Assembly (NCBI RefSeq): GCF_029263155.1
Contig: NZ_JAJCYB010000056.1
Span: forward strand, 61,358 to 125,357
Length of the DNA stretch: 64,000 nt
From: Pseudonocardia sp.
GTDB lineage: Bacteria; Actinomycetota; Actinomycetes; Mycobacteriales; Pseudonocardiaceae
Direction of reading: 5' to 3'
The notes under the pieces are model-generated. The model worked only from the letters and a program-made list of their open reading frames with translations. It was not told where the DNA came from and made no database searches. The stretch's first letter is position 1, and each line of letters begins with the position of its first letter. Position numbers and translations under genes: made by a program. Of this stretch, positions 33,320 through 43,553 are shown piece after piece.

Positions 33320-34255
33320 GTGAGCACCGCACCGCGCCGCGAGGGCGCCTCCGGCACCGGCCTGGCCACCGTCTCCACCGACGGCACGGTCCTGGACACC
33401 TGGTACCCCGCCCCGGCGCTCGGGCCGGACGCCCCCGACGTCGCCGCCGACCTCGACCCGATGGCCGGCGTCGACGAGGCCCGCGGGGTACGGACCACCG
33501 TCGTGCGCGCCGGGATCGGCTCGCTGGCCGACCCTCCCACCGACGCCTCGGACGTGTACCTGCGGCTGCACCTGCTCTCGCAGCGCTCCGTCGCCCCGCA
33601 CGAGATCAACCTGGACGGGGTGTTCGGGCTGCTCGCCAACGTCGTCTGGACCGACCGCGGCCCCTGCCCGGTGCCCGGATTCGAGCTCGCCCGGATGCGG
33701 ATGCGCGCTCGGCGCCCGGTGATCGTGTACGGGGTCGACAAGTTCCCGCGGATGGTCGACTACGTGATCCCGTCCGGCGTCCGGATCGCCGACGCCGACC
33801 GCGTCCGGCTCGGAGCGCACCTGGCCGAGGGCACCACCGTGATGCACGAGGGCTTCGTCAACTTCAACGCCGGCACGCTCGGCGCCTCGATGGTGGAGGG
33901 CCGGATCTCCGCCGGGGTCGTGGTCGGCGACGGGAGCGACGTCGGCGGCGGTGCCTCGATCATGGGGACGCTGTCCGGCGGCGGCAAGGAGAGGATCTCG
34001 GTCGGGCGGCGGTGCCTGATCGGCGCGAACGCCGGGATCGGGATCTCCCTGGGCGACGACTGCGTCGTGGAGGCCGGCCTCTACGTCACCGCCGGGACGA
34101 AGGTGACGCTGCCCGACGGGAGCACCGCGGCGGCACGCACGCTGTCCGGGCAGAGCGGGCTGCTGCTGCGCCGCAACTCGGTGACGGGAACGGTGGAGGT
34201 ACTGGCCCGCACGGGCGAGGGCGTCACGCTGAACACGGCCCTGCACGCGAACTGA
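33320..34255 (+). CDS. dapD: Tetrahydrodipicolinate N-succinyltransferase
   Basis: A 311-residue left-handed beta-helix acyltransferase of lysine/meso-DAP synthesis. The N-terminal domain is of the actinobacterial kind ([13 protein letters not shown]), then the hexapeptide-repeat coil ([20 protein letters not shown] in pieces: [16 protein letters not shown], then [10 protein letters not shown]) with ASMVEGRIS and a late [17 protein letters not shown]. It matches Rv1201c in length and place. GTG at 33320 has no Shine-Dalgarno; a leaderless message is possible. Confidence 0.93.
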   Translation: MSTAPRREGASGTGLATVSTDGTVLDTWYPAPALGPDAPDVAADLDPMAGVDEARGVRTTVVRAGIGSLADPPTDASDVYLRLHLLSQRSVAPHEINLDGVFGLLANVVWTDRGPCPVPGFELARMRMRARRPVIVYGVDKFPRMVDYVIPSGVRIADADRVRLGAHLAEGTTVMHEGFVNFNAGTLGASMVEGRISAGVVVGDGSDVGGGASIMGTLSGGGKERISVGRRCLIGANAGIGISLGDDCVVEAGLYVTAGTKVTLPDGSTAAARTLSGQSGLLLRRNSVTGTVEVLARTGEGVTLNTALHAN

Positions 34256-34275
34256 CCGTGCACATCTGAGGTGCA

Positions 34276-34303
34276 CCGTGCACACGCCGGGGCGTGTGCA
34301 CGG
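34276..34303. terminator. Hairpin between dapD and the CHAD gene
   Basis: CCGTGCACACGCC (34276-34288) is followed after two bases by its exact reverse complement (34291-34303). It lies 21 bp after the dapD stop and may end that transcript. The sequence GTGCAC is repeated through 34259-34321, so a protein-binding role is also possible. Confidence 0.5.
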
Positions 34304-34345
34304 GGGCGCCGGGGTGTGCACGGGGGGCGCCTATCCTCTCCCCTC

Positions 34346-35311
34346 GTGCCCACTGCCACGCCCCGCCGGTCCCGCAAGCTCTCGATCGAGGCGCTCGACC
34401 TGCCCGCGCCGGTCGTCGCCACCCCCGCGGACGCTCCTCCGCACCACGTTCGGGCCGCCCTCGACCTGCGGCTGCGCGCGCTGCTGACGCACGACCCCGG
34501 CACCCGCACCGGCGCCGACATCGAGGATCTGCACCAGATGCGGGTGTCCGTGCGCCGGATGCGGGCCGCGCTGAAGGCCGCCCGGCCACTGCTCGACGCC
34601 GCCTGGGCGGACGGGCTGCGGACCGAGCTGGGCTGGCTGGGCGGCGCGCTCGGCCCGGTGCGCGACCTGGACGTGATGATCCTGCACCTGCGCGCCGAGG
34701 TGGACGTCCTGCCCGCCGCCGAGCAGGACGCCGGGGGCGTGCTCGTGGACGCGCTGGAGACGGAACGGGTCGCGGCCCGCACCGAGATGCTCGCTGCGCT
34801 CGACGCCCCCCGCTACCCCGCGCTGCTGGAACGCATCGCCGACGCCGTGCGCCTGCCACTGCCCACCCCGACCGCCACGCAGGCGCAGCCCGAGCTGGTC
34901 GACCTGATCCGGGCCGAGGCCCGCAAGATGCGCAAGGCCGTGCAGAAGGCGGGCCCGGACCCCGTCGACGAGGTGCTGCACGCCCTGCGCATCCACGGCA
35001 AGCGCGTGCGCTACACCGGTGAACTGGTGCAGCCTGCGCTGCGCGGCACACCGGCCGGCAAGGCGGTGAAGAAGCTGCTGCGCGTCACCGAGGAGCTGCA
35101 GGAGGTGCTGGGCGACCACCAGGACGCCTGCGTGGCCGAGACCCGGATCCGGCAGTTGCTCGACGGCCTGGCCGACGGACCGGACGGGGAGATCGACGCC
35201 CACGTCGTGTTCGTCGGGGGCCGCCTGGTGGAGCGCGAGCGCGCCCGCGCGGAGGCCAAGCGGGCGCAGTGGTGGGCGGCCTGGGAACAGGTGGCCGCGG
35301 TCTCCGTCTGA
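34346..35311 (+). CDS. CHAD domain protein
   Basis: A 321-residue, mostly helical protein with conserved His/Arg-rich helices: EDLHQMRVSVRRMRAALKA early, LGPVRDLDVMILHL, and the second half ALRIHGKRVRYTGELVQP with LQEVLGDHQDACVAE. CHAD (conserved histidine alpha-helical domain) proteins bind polyphosphate and often accompany polyphosphate enzymes; ppk2 is in this window but 26 kb away. The GTG at 34346 gives a family-like start after the GTGCAC hairpin region. Confidence 0.88.
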   Translation: MPTATPRRSRKLSIEALDLPAPVVATPADAPPHHVRAALDLRLRALLTHDPGTRTGADIEDLHQMRVSVRRMRAALKAARPLLDAAWADGLRTELGWLGGALGPVRDLDVMILHLRAEVDVLPAAEQDAGGVLVDALETERVAARTEMLAALDAPRYPALLERIADAVRLPLPTPTATQAQPELVDLIRAEARKMRKAVQKAGPDPVDEVLHALRIHGKRVRYTGELVQPALRGTPAGKAVKKLLRVTEELQEVLGDHQDACVAETRIRQLLDGLADGPDGEIDAHVVFVGGRLVERERARAEAKRAQWWAAWEQVAAVSV

Positions 35312-35383
35312 GCCCTGCCCGCACTTCGGAGCCATACTGCCGTTCCGGAGCCCCGGAACCAGCGCTGTGGCTCCGAAACGCCG

Positions 35384-36568
35384 TCAGGCGGGCGGGCGGT
35401 CACCGATGCGCAGGATAGCCCAGGCCTGGAGGGCGCCGGCCAGCAGCAGCACCGTGATCGCGGGCGGGTACGCGCCGGTGATGTCGATCAGCACGCCCAT
35501 CAGCAGCGGCACGATGCCGGCCGCGGTGTAGCCGACTCCGAGCGCGAACCCGGTGGTGGCGGCGCTGGCGGTGCCGTCCGGTGTGCGCCAGGCGATCACC
35601 GTGAGCCCGAGCGGGAAACCCGCGCCGACCCCGATGCCCATCAGCACCGCCCACGTCCACGGCCCGAGCACCGCAGGCATCGGCAGCAGCATGGCGCCGA
35701 CCGTGCCGGTCAGACCGCAGGCCAGGGTCGTGGTCGCCCAGAACCGCCAGCGTCGGCGCCGCTCGGCCAGCGCCGGTCCCAGCAGGGCCGCCGGGATCTG
35801 CGTGACGCTCCACACCGCGAGCAGCACGCCCGCCTGCGTGGGGCTCCACCCCTGGCCCTCGTAGTACGGCGCGAGCCAGGTCAGCCAGCCGTAGAACATC
35901 ACCGACGTGCCGGCCTGGTAGCAGGCGGCGAGCCGGGCGAACGGGTCGCGCCAGGGCAGTCCCGATCCGGAGTCGGCGCTGCGGGGTACCGGGACGCGCC
36001 GGGCGATCGGCGTCCACACCGCCACCGCGAGCACCGCGGGCACGGCCCACACGGCCAGGGAGAACGACCATCCGCCCAGCCCGACGGCCAGCGGCACCGC
36101 CAGCCCGCTGGCGACGGTCGCGCCCACCATCATCGACACCACGTAGCCGCCGGTGGCCACCCCGGCGCGCCCGGCGAGGTGCTCCTTGACGACGCCGGAG
36201 ATCAGCACCCCGGCCAGGCCGATCCCGGCCCCGACCAGGAGGCTGCCGCCGATCAGCGCCCCGAGTGCGGGCACGCCACGCAGCAGACCGCCCGCGGCGA
36301 CGAGCCCGACCGACGCGCCGAGACCCCGCTCGCGGCCCCACCGCCTGCCGACCACCGGGCCGGCGAACGATCCGAGCGCCATCATCAGGACGGCGCCGGC
36401 CTGCACCAGCCCGGCGACCCCTGCCGAGATGCCCAGCTCGTCCCGCACGGTCTCCAGCAACGGCGGGTAGCCGGCCAGCGAGGCGCGCAGGTTCGCGGCG
36501 AGCGCGAGCACGCCGAGCAACACGATCCACGGCGCCACGGCCGGTCGGACGCCGGTCGGGTGACTCAT
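35384..36568 (-). CDS. Major facilitator superfamily transporter, CynX/NimT type
   Basis: A 394-residue protein with twelve predicted membrane helices. The start (VLLGVLALAANLRASLAGYP) and the loop GPVVGRRWGRERGL match the CynX/NimT (cyanate/nitroimidazole) branch, whose members carry small anions or drugs; the substrate is unknown. ATG at 36568 follows the in-frame upstream codons of a poorer start. It ends 61 bp after dapC begins its own 3' region and may be cotranscribed with dapC. Confidence 0.87.
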   Translation of the reverse strand: MSHPTGVRPAVAPWIVLLGVLALAANLRASLAGYPPLLETVRDELGISAGVAGLVQAGAVLMMALGSFAGPVVGRRWGRERGLGASVGLVAAGGLLRGVPALGALIGGSLLVGAGIGLAGVLISGVVKEHLAGRAGVATGGYVVSMMVGATVASGLAVPLAVGLGGWSFSLAVWAVPAVLAVAVWTPIARRVPVPRSADSGSGLPWRDPFARLAACYQAGTSVMFYGWLTWLAPYYEGQGWSPTQAGVLLAVWSVTQIPAALLGPALAERRRRWRFWATTTLACGLTGTVGAMLLPMPAVLGPWTWAVLMGIGVGAGFPLGLTVIAWRTPDGTASAATTGFALGVGYTAAGIVPLLMGVLIDITGAYPPAITVLLLAGALQAWAILRIGDRPPA

Positions 36569-36629
36569 GCCCGCGCCCGGCCCGCACACGTCCGCGACGC
36601 GGCACCGGGCGGCGAGCCCGCCGTCCCGC

Positions 36630-37712
36630 TCACGGGGACAGCCGCGCCACCGCCGCGTCGATGCGTTCGTCGCTCGCGGTGACGGCGACGCGCACGTGCT
36701 GCGCCCCCGCCGGACCGTAGAACTCCCCCGGCGCCACGAGCACGCCGTGGCCCGCGAGCTCGCGCACCGTCGTCCGGGAGGGCCGCCCGGCCGTGGCCCA
36801 GAGGTAGAGGCCGGCCTCGGAGTGGTCCACCCGCAGGCCCGCCTTCTCCAGCGCGGGCCGGAGCGTGGCCCGCCGCCGGGCGTACACGGCGGCCTGGGCG
36901 CTGACGTGGCCGTCGTCCGACGCGGCCGCGGTCATCGCGGCCTGCACCGGCCGCGGGACGATCATGCCGGCGTGCTTGCGCACCTCCAGCAGGGCCGCGA
37001 CCAGCGCGGGATCACCGGTGACGAACCCGGCGCGGTACCCCGCGAGGCTCGAGGACTTCGACATCGAGTGCACGGCGAGCAACCCGTCGTGGCTGCCGCC
37101 GCAGACGTCGGGATGCAGCACGGACGCGGCCCCGTCCGACAGCGACAGGTAGCACTCGTCGGACGCCACGACGGCACCGCGCTCGCGCGCCCAGTCCACG
37201 ACCTTGCGCAGGTGCTCGGGTGGCAGGACCCGGCCGGTCGGGTTGGACGGCGAGTTGATCCAGACCAGCGCGACCCGCGCCGGGCCCAGCGCCGCGGTCG
37301 AGTCGGCGCGCGCGACGGAGGCCCCGGCCAGCCGCGCCCCGACCTCGTAGGTGGGATACGCCAGCTCCGGGACGACGACCGTGTCCCCCACCCCGAGGCC
37401 CAGCAGCGTCGGCAGCCACGCGACGAGCTCCTTGGAGCCGATCGTCGGGAGCACCGACACCGGGTCGACGGTGATCCCGAACCGGCGGACCAGCGACCCC
37501 GCAACGGCGGCGCGCAACGACTCGGGGCCGTGCGTGGTCGGGTAGCCGGACTCGTCGGCCGCCGGCCCCGCGAGCGCCGCCCGCACCACCGGCGCGACGG
37601 GGTCCACCGGGGTCCCGACGGAGAGGTCGATGATGCCGTCCGGGTGCGCCCGCGCGAGGGCGGCGTCCTCGGCGAGTGAGTCCCAGGGGAAGTCGGGGAG
37701 CCGCGCTCTCAC
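36630..37712 (-). CDS. dapC: Succinyldiaminopimelate aminotransferase
   Basis: A 360-residue class-I PLP aminotransferase of the DAP pathway. Blocks: IDLSVGTPVDP, ESGYPTTHGPESLRAAVAG, SNPTGRVLPPE, DECYLSLSD and the PLP-lysine loop SMSKSSSLAGYRAGF. It follows fdxC by 31 bp on the same strand, the order of M. tuberculosis Rv1177/Rv1178. Start GTG at 37712. A role in lysine synthesis is strengthened by nearby dapE and dapD. Confidence 0.92.
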   Translation of the reverse strand: MRARLPDFPWDSLAEDAALARAHPDGIIDLSVGTPVDPVAPVVRAALAGPAADESGYPTTHGPESLRAAVAGSLVRRFGITVDPVSVLPTIGSKELVAWLPTLLGLGVGDTVVVPELAYPTYEVGARLAGASVARADSTAALGPARVALVWINSPSNPTGRVLPPEHLRKVVDWARERGAVVASDECYLSLSDGAASVLHPDVCGGSHDGLLAVHSMSKSSSLAGYRAGFVTGDPALVAALLEVRKHAGMIVPRPVQAAMTAAASDDGHVSAQAAVYARRRATLRPALEKAGLRVDHSEAGLYLWATAGRPSRTTVRELAGHGVLVAPGEFYGPAGAQHVRVAVTASDERIDAAVARLSP

Positions 37713-37743
37713 TGTGCTGATGGTGAAACCCGGCGAGCGGGTG

Positions 37744-38070
37744 TCACTCGTCGTGGGCCTGCGGGGGCAGGCTCAACGCCGGCTCGACGTCCCGCTCGAC
37801 CTTGCCGACCTTCGACGCGCCGCCGGGCGAGCCCAGCTCGTCGAAGAAGTCGACGTTGGCCTTGGTGTAGGCGGTCCACTGCTCGGGGACGTCGTCCTCG
37901 TAGTAGATGGCCTCCACCGGGCAGACCGGCTCGCAGGCGCCGCAGTCGACGCACTCGTCGGGGTGGATGTAGAGCATCCGGCCGCCCTCGTAGATGCAGT
38001 CCACCGGGCACTCTTCGATGCACGCCTTGTCGAGGAGGTCGACGCAGGGCTCGGCGATCACGTAGGTCAC
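37744..38070 (-). CDS. fdxC: Seven-iron ferredoxin FdxC
   Basis: A 108-residue ferredoxin. The first cluster uses [17 protein letters not shown] (a 3Fe-4S spacing) and the second [12 protein letters not shown] (4Fe-4S). The C-terminal extension is usual for actinobacterial FdxC. GTG at 38070 (reading [10 protein letters not shown]) is the conserved start; AAGGA lies about 10 nt upstream. It is an electron carrier; its partner enzymes are not indicated. Confidence 0.94.
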   Translation of the reverse strand: MTYVIAEPCVDLLDKACIEECPVDCIYEGGRMLYIHPDECVDCGACEPVCPVEAIYYEDDVPEQWTAYTKANVDFFDELGSPGGASKVGKVERDVEPALSLPPQAHDE

Positions 38071-38183
38071 TTCGGTGGGATCCTTGTCCACTCGGGTGGT
38101 TCTCCGGCACCCGACAGTATGTATCCCCACCGGCCTCGACACCCACCCGGGGCCGGTGTGACGCGTGCCGCGAGAATGCTCGC

Positions 38184-39185
38184 GTGCACGGGCTGGAGGA
38201 CGTCGACGGGCGCCGGGCCTCGGTGCGCTACCGGATCGGCGACCGCCACGGCCGCCCCCTCTACACCGACGCCGTCGGCGAGCTGACGGTGGACGGGGAC
38301 ACGGTCACCGTGGACACCCGCCGCGGGACGGTGCGGATCGCCCGCGCGACCGTGGTGGCGGTGCGGGCCGTGCCGCCCGCACCGCCGCGGCGGGCGTCCT
38401 GGGCCGCCGTCGTCCACATCGAGGAGCTGTGCGCCGACGCGTGGCCCGCGCTGGTGGACACCCGGCTCGGCGCCTGGCGGATGCGCGCCGCGGGCGGGTA
38501 CACCGCGCGCGCCAACGGCACCCTCGCGCTCGGTGATCCCGGTGTCGCGCTGCCGGTCGCCCTCGACGCGGTCCGCACGTTCGCGGCCGCGAACACGATC
38601 CCGCCCCGGGTGACGGTGGCGGCCGGGTCCCGCTGGGACACCGCCGTGTCGCGGGAGGGGTGGGTGCTCGACGTCGACCACGCCGCGGGACCCGAGGCCG
38701 TGGTACTGGTGTCCGGTCTCGCCGATCTCGCCCGCCCGGTGCCCCCGTCGATCACCCTGCCGGAGGAGCCCGACCCGGACTGGTGGTCGCTGGGCCTGCG
38801 CGGCCCGGCCGCCCGCTCCGGGGCGCCCGGGTGGGACGGTCCGTCCCCCGCTGTGCCGACGGCCGTGCAGCGCCACGTGCTGCGCCCACCGGCACGCACC
38901 GCGTTCGCGCTGGCCCGCGACCCGTCCGGCACGGCCGTCGGGCAGGTCCGCGCCACGATCGTCGAGGACCACCTGCACCTGTCGTGGCTGACGGTGGTCC
39001 CCGCCGCCCGTCGCGCGGGACTGGCGACGGCGCTGGTCGCGTCGGCCGCGACCTGGGCTCGCGGTCTCGGTGCCCGGTTCGGCGTGCTCCAGGTCGCCGA
39101 GCACAACGGCCCCGCCCGCGCGCTCTACGCCCGCACCGGCTGGACCGAGCACCACCGCTACCGCCACCTGGTGCCGCCGCGCTGA
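38184..39185 (+). CDS. GNAT acetyltransferase with N-terminal SH3-like domain
   Basis: A 333-residue protein. Residues 1-75 look like a small beta-barrel ([20 protein letters not shown]), 80-170 a degenerate acetyltransferase-like half with [20 protein letters not shown], and 240-333 a full GNAT fold: [20 protein letters not shown] (acetyl-CoA loop) and [13 protein letters not shown]. The family is common in actinomycetes; the substrate is unknown. GTG at 38184 lies 114 bp from the divergent fdxC start. Confidence 0.82.
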   Translation: MHGLEDVDGRRASVRYRIGDRHGRPLYTDAVGELTVDGDTVTVDTRRGTVRIARATVVAVRAVPPAPPRRASWAAVVHIEELCADAWPALVDTRLGAWRMRAAGGYTARANGTLALGDPGVALPVALDAVRTFAAANTIPPRVTVAAGSRWDTAVSREGWVLDVDHAAGPEAVVLVSGLADLARPVPPSITLPEEPDPDWWSLGLRGPAARSGAPGWDGPSPAVPTAVQRHVLRPPARTAFALARDPSGTAVGQVRATIVEDHLHLSWLTVVPAARRAGLATALVASAATWARGLGARFGVLQVAEHNGPARALYARTGWTEHHRYRHLVPPR

Positions 39186-39198
39186 CGGGGCCGCCGCC

Positions 39199-39957
39199 TC
39201 AGGCCACCTTCAGCCGCTGCTCCGCCTCGCGGGCCGCACGCTTGAGCCCGGACCACTCCCCGAGGTACTTGCCCACGGCTCCGACCACGGGGAAGTTGCC
39301 GATGAAGCCGTGCAGGGCGTTGCCGTGCGGGCGCTTGTCCAGCTCGTCCTCGACCGCGAACAGGGTCCGACCCAGGCGCCACACGGCCGAGCCGACACGG
39401 TGCAGCGTCGGCCGCCGGTCCGGCCCGGTGAGGTCACCGGTCAGCTCCGCGGCACGCGCGTCGGCCGCGGCGTCGGTCGCCGCGTCGGGCGCCTCGACGA
39501 CGAGCTCGCGGCGGAACAGCACGGCACCCAGCAACCCGACCAGCTCCGCCTCCTCGCGGACGCCGTGCTCCCCGGCGATCGCCACCAGCACCAGGCCCTG
39601 ACCGGCCGCGCCGAGCGCCGCGGACACGGGCAGCCGGTTGGCCAGCGCGCCCCCGATCCCGGGGACGGCGGCGACCAGCGTGGTGAACCGCCCGACGCGG
39701 CGCACCCACCAGCGGCTGCGCTGCGGCGGGTCCATCGCCGCCCACGCCGCGGTGCCCGGCACCTGCACCGTCGCGAGCAGGTCGAGCACGTTCTCCCGAA
39801 CGCCGCGCTCGTCCTCGGGCCCGCCCGCCTCCTCGGCGAGGCGCGCGCGCAGGCCGAACGGATCGGTCTCGCGCAACCCGTCGAGCACCGGGCGCGTGGC
39901 CCGCACGAACGGGCGCAGCACCGCCACGATCGCCCCGTCCGAGATCGCCTGACTCAT
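39199..39957 (-). CDS. Conserved actinobacterial protein of unknown function
   Basis: A 252-residue protein I do not recognise by function. It opens with a polar helix (SQAISDGAIVAVLRPFVRAT), has hydrophobic stretches around 95-150 (VSAALGAAGQGLVLVAIAGE) that may be one or two membrane segments, and ends with a charged helix (SGLKRAAREAEQRLKVA). ATG at 39957 lies 18 bp after the stop of the small membrane protein gene and 12 bp separate its end from the convergent GNAT gene. Probably in one transcript with mshB. Confidence 0.6.
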   Translation of the reverse strand: MSQAISDGAIVAVLRPFVRATRPVLDGLRETDPFGLRARLAEEAGGPEDERGVRENVLDLLATVQVPGTAAWAAMDPPQRSRWWVRRVGRFTTLVAAVPGIGGALANRLPVSAALGAAGQGLVLVAIAGEHGVREEAELVGLLGAVLFRRELVVEAPDAATDAAADARAAELTGDLTGPDRRPTLHRVGSAVWRLGRTLFAVEDELDKRPHGNALHGFIGNFPVVGAVGKYLGEWSGLKRAAREAEQRLKVA

Positions 39958-39975
39958 GTCGGAGCTCCCCCACCG

Positions 39976-40353
39976 TCACTGGTCCACCACCTGGCGCAGG
40001 GCCCACAGCCCGGCACCGACCCCGCCGAGGAACAGCAGGCCCGACTGCCACGTCACCGGCAGCATCACGTCGCCACCCGGCCCGGCGACCGCGAGCACCG
40101 CGACGACCAGGAACCAGGCGATCAGCGGGGCGGCCGCCGCAGCGGGACGGGGATCGATCTCACCTGCCCGCAGCACCAGCCACGGCAGGATCAGCACCGT
40201 GAACACCACGCCCATCGGCACCGGGAACCCGCCGGCGTACATGGGGGTGAACGCCAGACCGAACGCGCCGAGCAACGCGCCGTCGAACGTCAGCAGGGCC
40301 AGCGCCGCCACCCCGGTCAGGCGCGACGGCGTCCGCGGGGCGAGCTCGGTCAT
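39976..40353 (-). CDS. Small membrane protein next to mshB (Rv1171-like)
   Basis: A 125-residue protein with four predicted membrane helices, for example RLTGVAALALLTFDGALLGA and PLIAWFLVVAVLAVAGPGG. ATG at 40353 overlaps the mshB stop (ATGA). A membrane protein of this kind follows mshB in M. tuberculosis (Rv1171). No function is known. Confidence 0.72.
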   Translation of the reverse strand: MTELAPRTPSRLTGVAALALLTFDGALLGAFGLAFTPMYAGGFPVPMGVVFTVLILPWLVLRAGEIDPRPAAAAAPLIAWFLVVAVLAVAGPGGDVMLPVTWQSGLLFLGGVGAGLWALRQVVDQ

Positions 40354-41234
40354 GGCGCGATCCCGGCGAACAGGTCGTCGCCCGGCCCGCAGTCGGCCAC
40401 GCTGCCGTGGTCGACCACGCTGTACTCCTCGACGTCGAGCAACGGCTGCGCGACCCCGTTGCTCATGGCCAGCGCCACGGTGTCCCCCCGCTCCCATACG
40501 GCGATCTGCGTGGCGTGCGCCCGCATCGCCCCCATCCTCGCCCGCCGGGTGCCGCGGACGTCCACCCGGGTGTGGACCGACCCGTCGGGCACGCTGGGCA
40601 GCTCGTCGGGCTCGGGCATCCGGAACGGCATCCCGTCCACGCCGGCCAGGGCCGCGAGGCCGGCGTCGAGCGTGGACCGGGCGATCACGGTGAAGGCGAG
40701 CCGGGCCGGGCGCATCCGCCCCGGCATGCGCTCGACCGCGGCCACGGTGATCCGGTGCGCGCGGACGTGGTCGGGATGGCCGTACCCGCCGTCGGGGCCG
40801 TAGGTGACCACGACCTGGGGCGCCACCTCGGTCAGCACGGCCACCAGCGCGTCGACCTGCTCGTCGAACGCCTCCGGCGCGGCGAACGCCCGCGGGTGGA
40901 GCACCTCGGGCGTGGCGGCGCGCACGCCGTGCCCGGCCAGCGCCATGCCGGAGTCGCGCCAGCGCCCGGCCCCGCCGAGCAGCCGGTGATCGGTGACGCC
41001 CAGCGCCGCGCAGGCCGCCGCGAGCTCCCCGACCCGGTACCCGCCGAGCTGGTCGGCGGCGTCGGGGCCCAGCTGCGCGAGCTCCGGCGGGATCACCTCG
41101 CCCTGCTCACCGAGTGTGCAGGTCACCAGCGTGACGGCGGTGTCGGGCTCCGCGGCGTAGCGCGCGATCGTGCCGCCGGTGGTCAACGTCTCGTCGTCGG
41201 GATGGGCGTGGACGAGGACGAGGCGGCGAGTCAC
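40350..41234 (-). CDS. mshB: Mycothiol biosynthesis deacetylase MshB
   Basis: A 294-residue zinc deacetylase of the PIG-L/LmbE family that removes acetate from GlcNAc-inositol in mycothiol synthesis. Zinc ligands are in AHPDDET (His and Asp) near the start and GYGHPDHVRAH (His) at about 155-165. The insert RLLGGAGRWRDSGM is typical of MshB rather than the related Mca. GTG at 41234. It marks the organism as a mycothiol user. Confidence 0.95.
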   Translation of the reverse strand: MTRRLVLVHAHPDDETLTTGGTIARYAAEPDTAVTLVTCTLGEQGEVIPPELAQLGPDAADQLGGYRVGELAAACAALGVTDHRLLGGAGRWRDSGMALAGHGVRAATPEVLHPRAFAAPEAFDEQVDALVAVLTEVAPQVVVTYGPDGGYGHPDHVRAHRITVAAVERMPGRMRPARLAFTVIARSTLDAGLAALAGVDGMPFRMPEPDELPSVPDGSVHTRVDVRGTRRARMGAMRAHATQIAVWERGDTVALAMSNGVAQPLLDVEEYSVVDHGSVADCGPGDDLFAGIAP

Positions 41235-41427
41235 GAGGTGTGAGCGTATCCCGGGCCGTCATTCGGCGCGGACCATACGTCGAACACTCCGAGGACGGCC
41301 TCGGGAACTTCTTCGAGTTCGACAACCGCAGCAGATTCGCACTGCCTGTCACACCGCCTCGCACCGAGACGAGCTAGGTCGGGAGCCGGCTTCGCTTCGC
41401 CTCTCCTGGTGCCGGAACCGAGAACGA

Positions 41428-42531
41428 TCAGGTCGGTTTGCGCAGGGGATCGTCGAGCACGCCGAGCGACCCCTCATCACCGTGGACCACGTCGACCGGC
41501 GTCGCGAAGTGGCACGCGGCACGGTGGCCGGCCTCGTGCTCCCGCAGCACGGGGTACTCCTCGGCGCAGATGTCCTCCGCCTTCCAGCATCGAGTCCGGA
41601 AGTGGCACCCGCTCGGCGGGTCGGCGGGAGAAGGCAGGTCGCCCTGCAGGACGATCCGCTTCTTCTTGCCCCGCAGCGCGGGATCGTGCGACGGCACCGC
41701 CGACAGCAGCGCCTGCGTGTACGGATGCGAGGGCTGCTCGTAGACGTCGGAGTTGCTCCCGCTCTCGATGATCCGGCCCAGGTACATGACGTTGACCCGG
41801 TCACTGATGTGCCGCACGACAGACAGGTCGTGCGCGATGAACAGGTACGACAGCCCGAACTCCGCCTGCAGGTCCTCCAACAGGTTGATGACCTGTGCCT
41901 GGACCGACACGTCCAGGGCCGACACCGGCTCGTCGCAGACGATGATCTCCGGCTTGAGGGCGAGCGCGCGAGCGATCCCGATCCGCTGGCGCTGACCGCC
42001 GGAGAACTGGTGCGGGTAGCGATTCACGAAGTCCGGGTTCAGCCCGACACGGTCGAGCAGGTCGCGGACGGCCTGGCCCCGACCCTTCTTCGGCTCCACT
42101 TCGGGATGGATCTCGTAGGGCTCCCCGACGATGTCGCCGACCGTCATCCGCGGGTTCAGCGACGTGTAGGGATCCTGGAAGATGATCTGGATCTGCCGGC
42201 GGAGCTGGCGCAGTTCCTTGGGACCCATCGCGAAGATGTCGCGCCCCTTGTAGAACACCTGGCCCGCGGTCGGCTTCTCCAGTGCGAGCAGCACCTTGGT
42301 GACGGTCGACTTGCCGCATCCCGACTCGCCGACCAGACCGACCGTCTCCCGCGGGTACAGATCGAGGTCGACCCCGTCGACCGCCTTGACGTGACCCACG
42401 ACCCTCCGGCGCACGATGCCGTACCGGATCGGGAAGTGCTTGGCCAGGCCGGTCACCTTGAGCAGGGGCTCGCCGCTGCGGTCGACGACGGGGGCGCCAC
42501 CCTTCTTCGCCACGCTGACCGGCTCAGACAT
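41428..42531 (-). CDS. oppF: Oligopeptide ABC transporter ATPase OppF
   Basis: A 367-residue ATPase: Walker [21 protein letters not shown], signature SGGQRQRIG, Walker B IIVCDEP and switch AHD. The C-terminal [14 protein letters not shown] tail carries the four Cys residues that bind an iron-sulfur cluster or zinc in OppF/DppF proteins. ATG at 42531 follows GGAGG and overlaps the oppD stop by 8 bp. It is the last gene of oppABCDF. Confidence 0.93.
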   Translation of the reverse strand: MSEPVSVAKKGGAPVVDRSGEPLLKVTGLAKHFPIRYGIVRRRVVGHVKAVDGVDLDLYPRETVGLVGESGCGKSTVTKVLLALEKPTAGQVFYKGRDIFAMGPKELRQLRRQIQIIFQDPYTSLNPRMTVGDIVGEPYEIHPEVEPKKGRGQAVRDLLDRVGLNPDFVNRYPHQFSGGQRQRIGIARALALKPEIIVCDEPVSALDVSVQAQVINLLEDLQAEFGLSYLFIAHDLSVVRHISDRVNVMYLGRIIESGSNSDVYEQPSHPYTQALLSAVPSHDPALRGKKKRIVLQGDLPSPADPPSGCHFRTRCWKAEDICAEEYPVLREHEAGHRAACHFATPVDVVHGDEGSLGVLDDPLRKPT

Positions 42532-43552
42532 CGAGGACCTCCTCCGCGAAGTGGCAGGCACTACGTCGCCCGTCGCCGACGTCGCGCAGGGCAGGGGCGT
42601 CGGAGGTGCAGACGTCCCGGGCGCGCGGGCAGCGGGGATGGAACGCGCAGCCTGCCGGGATCGCGGAGAGGCTGGGCGGGGACCCGACGATGGGCGAGAG
42701 CCTGCCGCCCATCTGGTCGACGCGCGGCACGCTGTTCATCAGGCCCACGGTGTACGGGTGCGACGGGCGTCCGAAGACCTCATCGATCCGGCCCGTCTCC
42801 ACGATGGCACCGGCGTACATGACCGCGACGCGATCGGCCGTCTCGGCGACGACCCCGAGGTCGTGCGTGATGAGCACGATGCCCATGCCGTTCTCCCGCT
42901 GCAGGTCCAGCAGCAGGTCCACGATCTGCGCCTGCACGGTGACGTCCAGGGCCGTGGTCGGCTCGTCAGCGATGATCACCGTCGGGTCGAGGGCCAGCGC
43001 CATCGCGATCATCACCCGCTGCCGCATGCCTCCGGAGAACTGGTGCGGGAAGTCCTTCACGCGGCCCTTCGCACCGGGGATGCGGACCCGGTCCATGAGC
43101 TCGGCGGCCTGGTCCATCGCCTCCTTCCTGGACGTGCCGCGGTGCACGCGGAACATCTCGGCGATCTGCGACCCCACGGTGAACACCGGGTTGAGGGCCG
43201 AGAGCGCGTCCTGGAAGACCATCGAGATCTGTGCACCGCGTACGGCCCGCTGCTCGTCGGCCGACAGGGTCAGCAGATCGGTGCCCTGGAAGCGGATCTT
43301 CCCGTCGGTGACCCGCGCGGGCGGGCTCTCCAGGATCCCCATGATCGCCTGGGCGCTCACGCTCTTGCCCGATCCGGACTCTCCGAGGATCGCCAGGGTC
43401 TCGCCCTCGTCCAGGTGCCAGCTCACGTCACGGACGGCACGCACGATCCCGTAGCCGGTGTGGAACTCGACGGACAGGCCGTCGACCTCGAGGAGGTGAT
43501 TGCCGGAGCCGCCGTCGCGGCGGGCGTCCGGTGTGGTCAGAGGGAGGTTCAC
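42524..43552 (-). CDS. oppD: Oligopeptide ABC transporter ATPase OppD
   Basis: A 342-residue ATPase: Walker [24 protein letters not shown], signature SGGMRQRVM, Walker B VIIADEP and switch THD, with a Cys-rich tail [17 protein letters not shown] at 43552 begins one base after the oppC stop; there is no clear Shine-Dalgarno, so translation probably depends on coupling. The start could be up to nine codons earlier. Confidence 0.92.
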   Translation of the reverse strand: MNLPLTTPDARRDGGSGNHLLEVDGLSVEFHTGYGIVRAVRDVSWHLDEGETLAILGESGSGKSVSAQAIMGILESPPARVTDGKIRFQGTDLLTLSADEQRAVRGAQISMVFQDALSALNPVFTVGSQIAEMFRVHRGTSRKEAMDQAAELMDRVRIPGAKGRVKDFPHQFSGGMRQRVMIAMALALDPTVIIADEPTTALDVTVQAQIVDLLLDLQRENGMGIVLITHDLGVVAETADRVAVMYAGAIVETGRIDEVFGRPSHPYTVGLMNSVPRVDQMGGRLSPIVGSPPSLSAIPAGCAFHPRCPRARDVCTSDAPALRDVGDGRRSACHFAEEVLDV

Positions 43553-43553
43553 G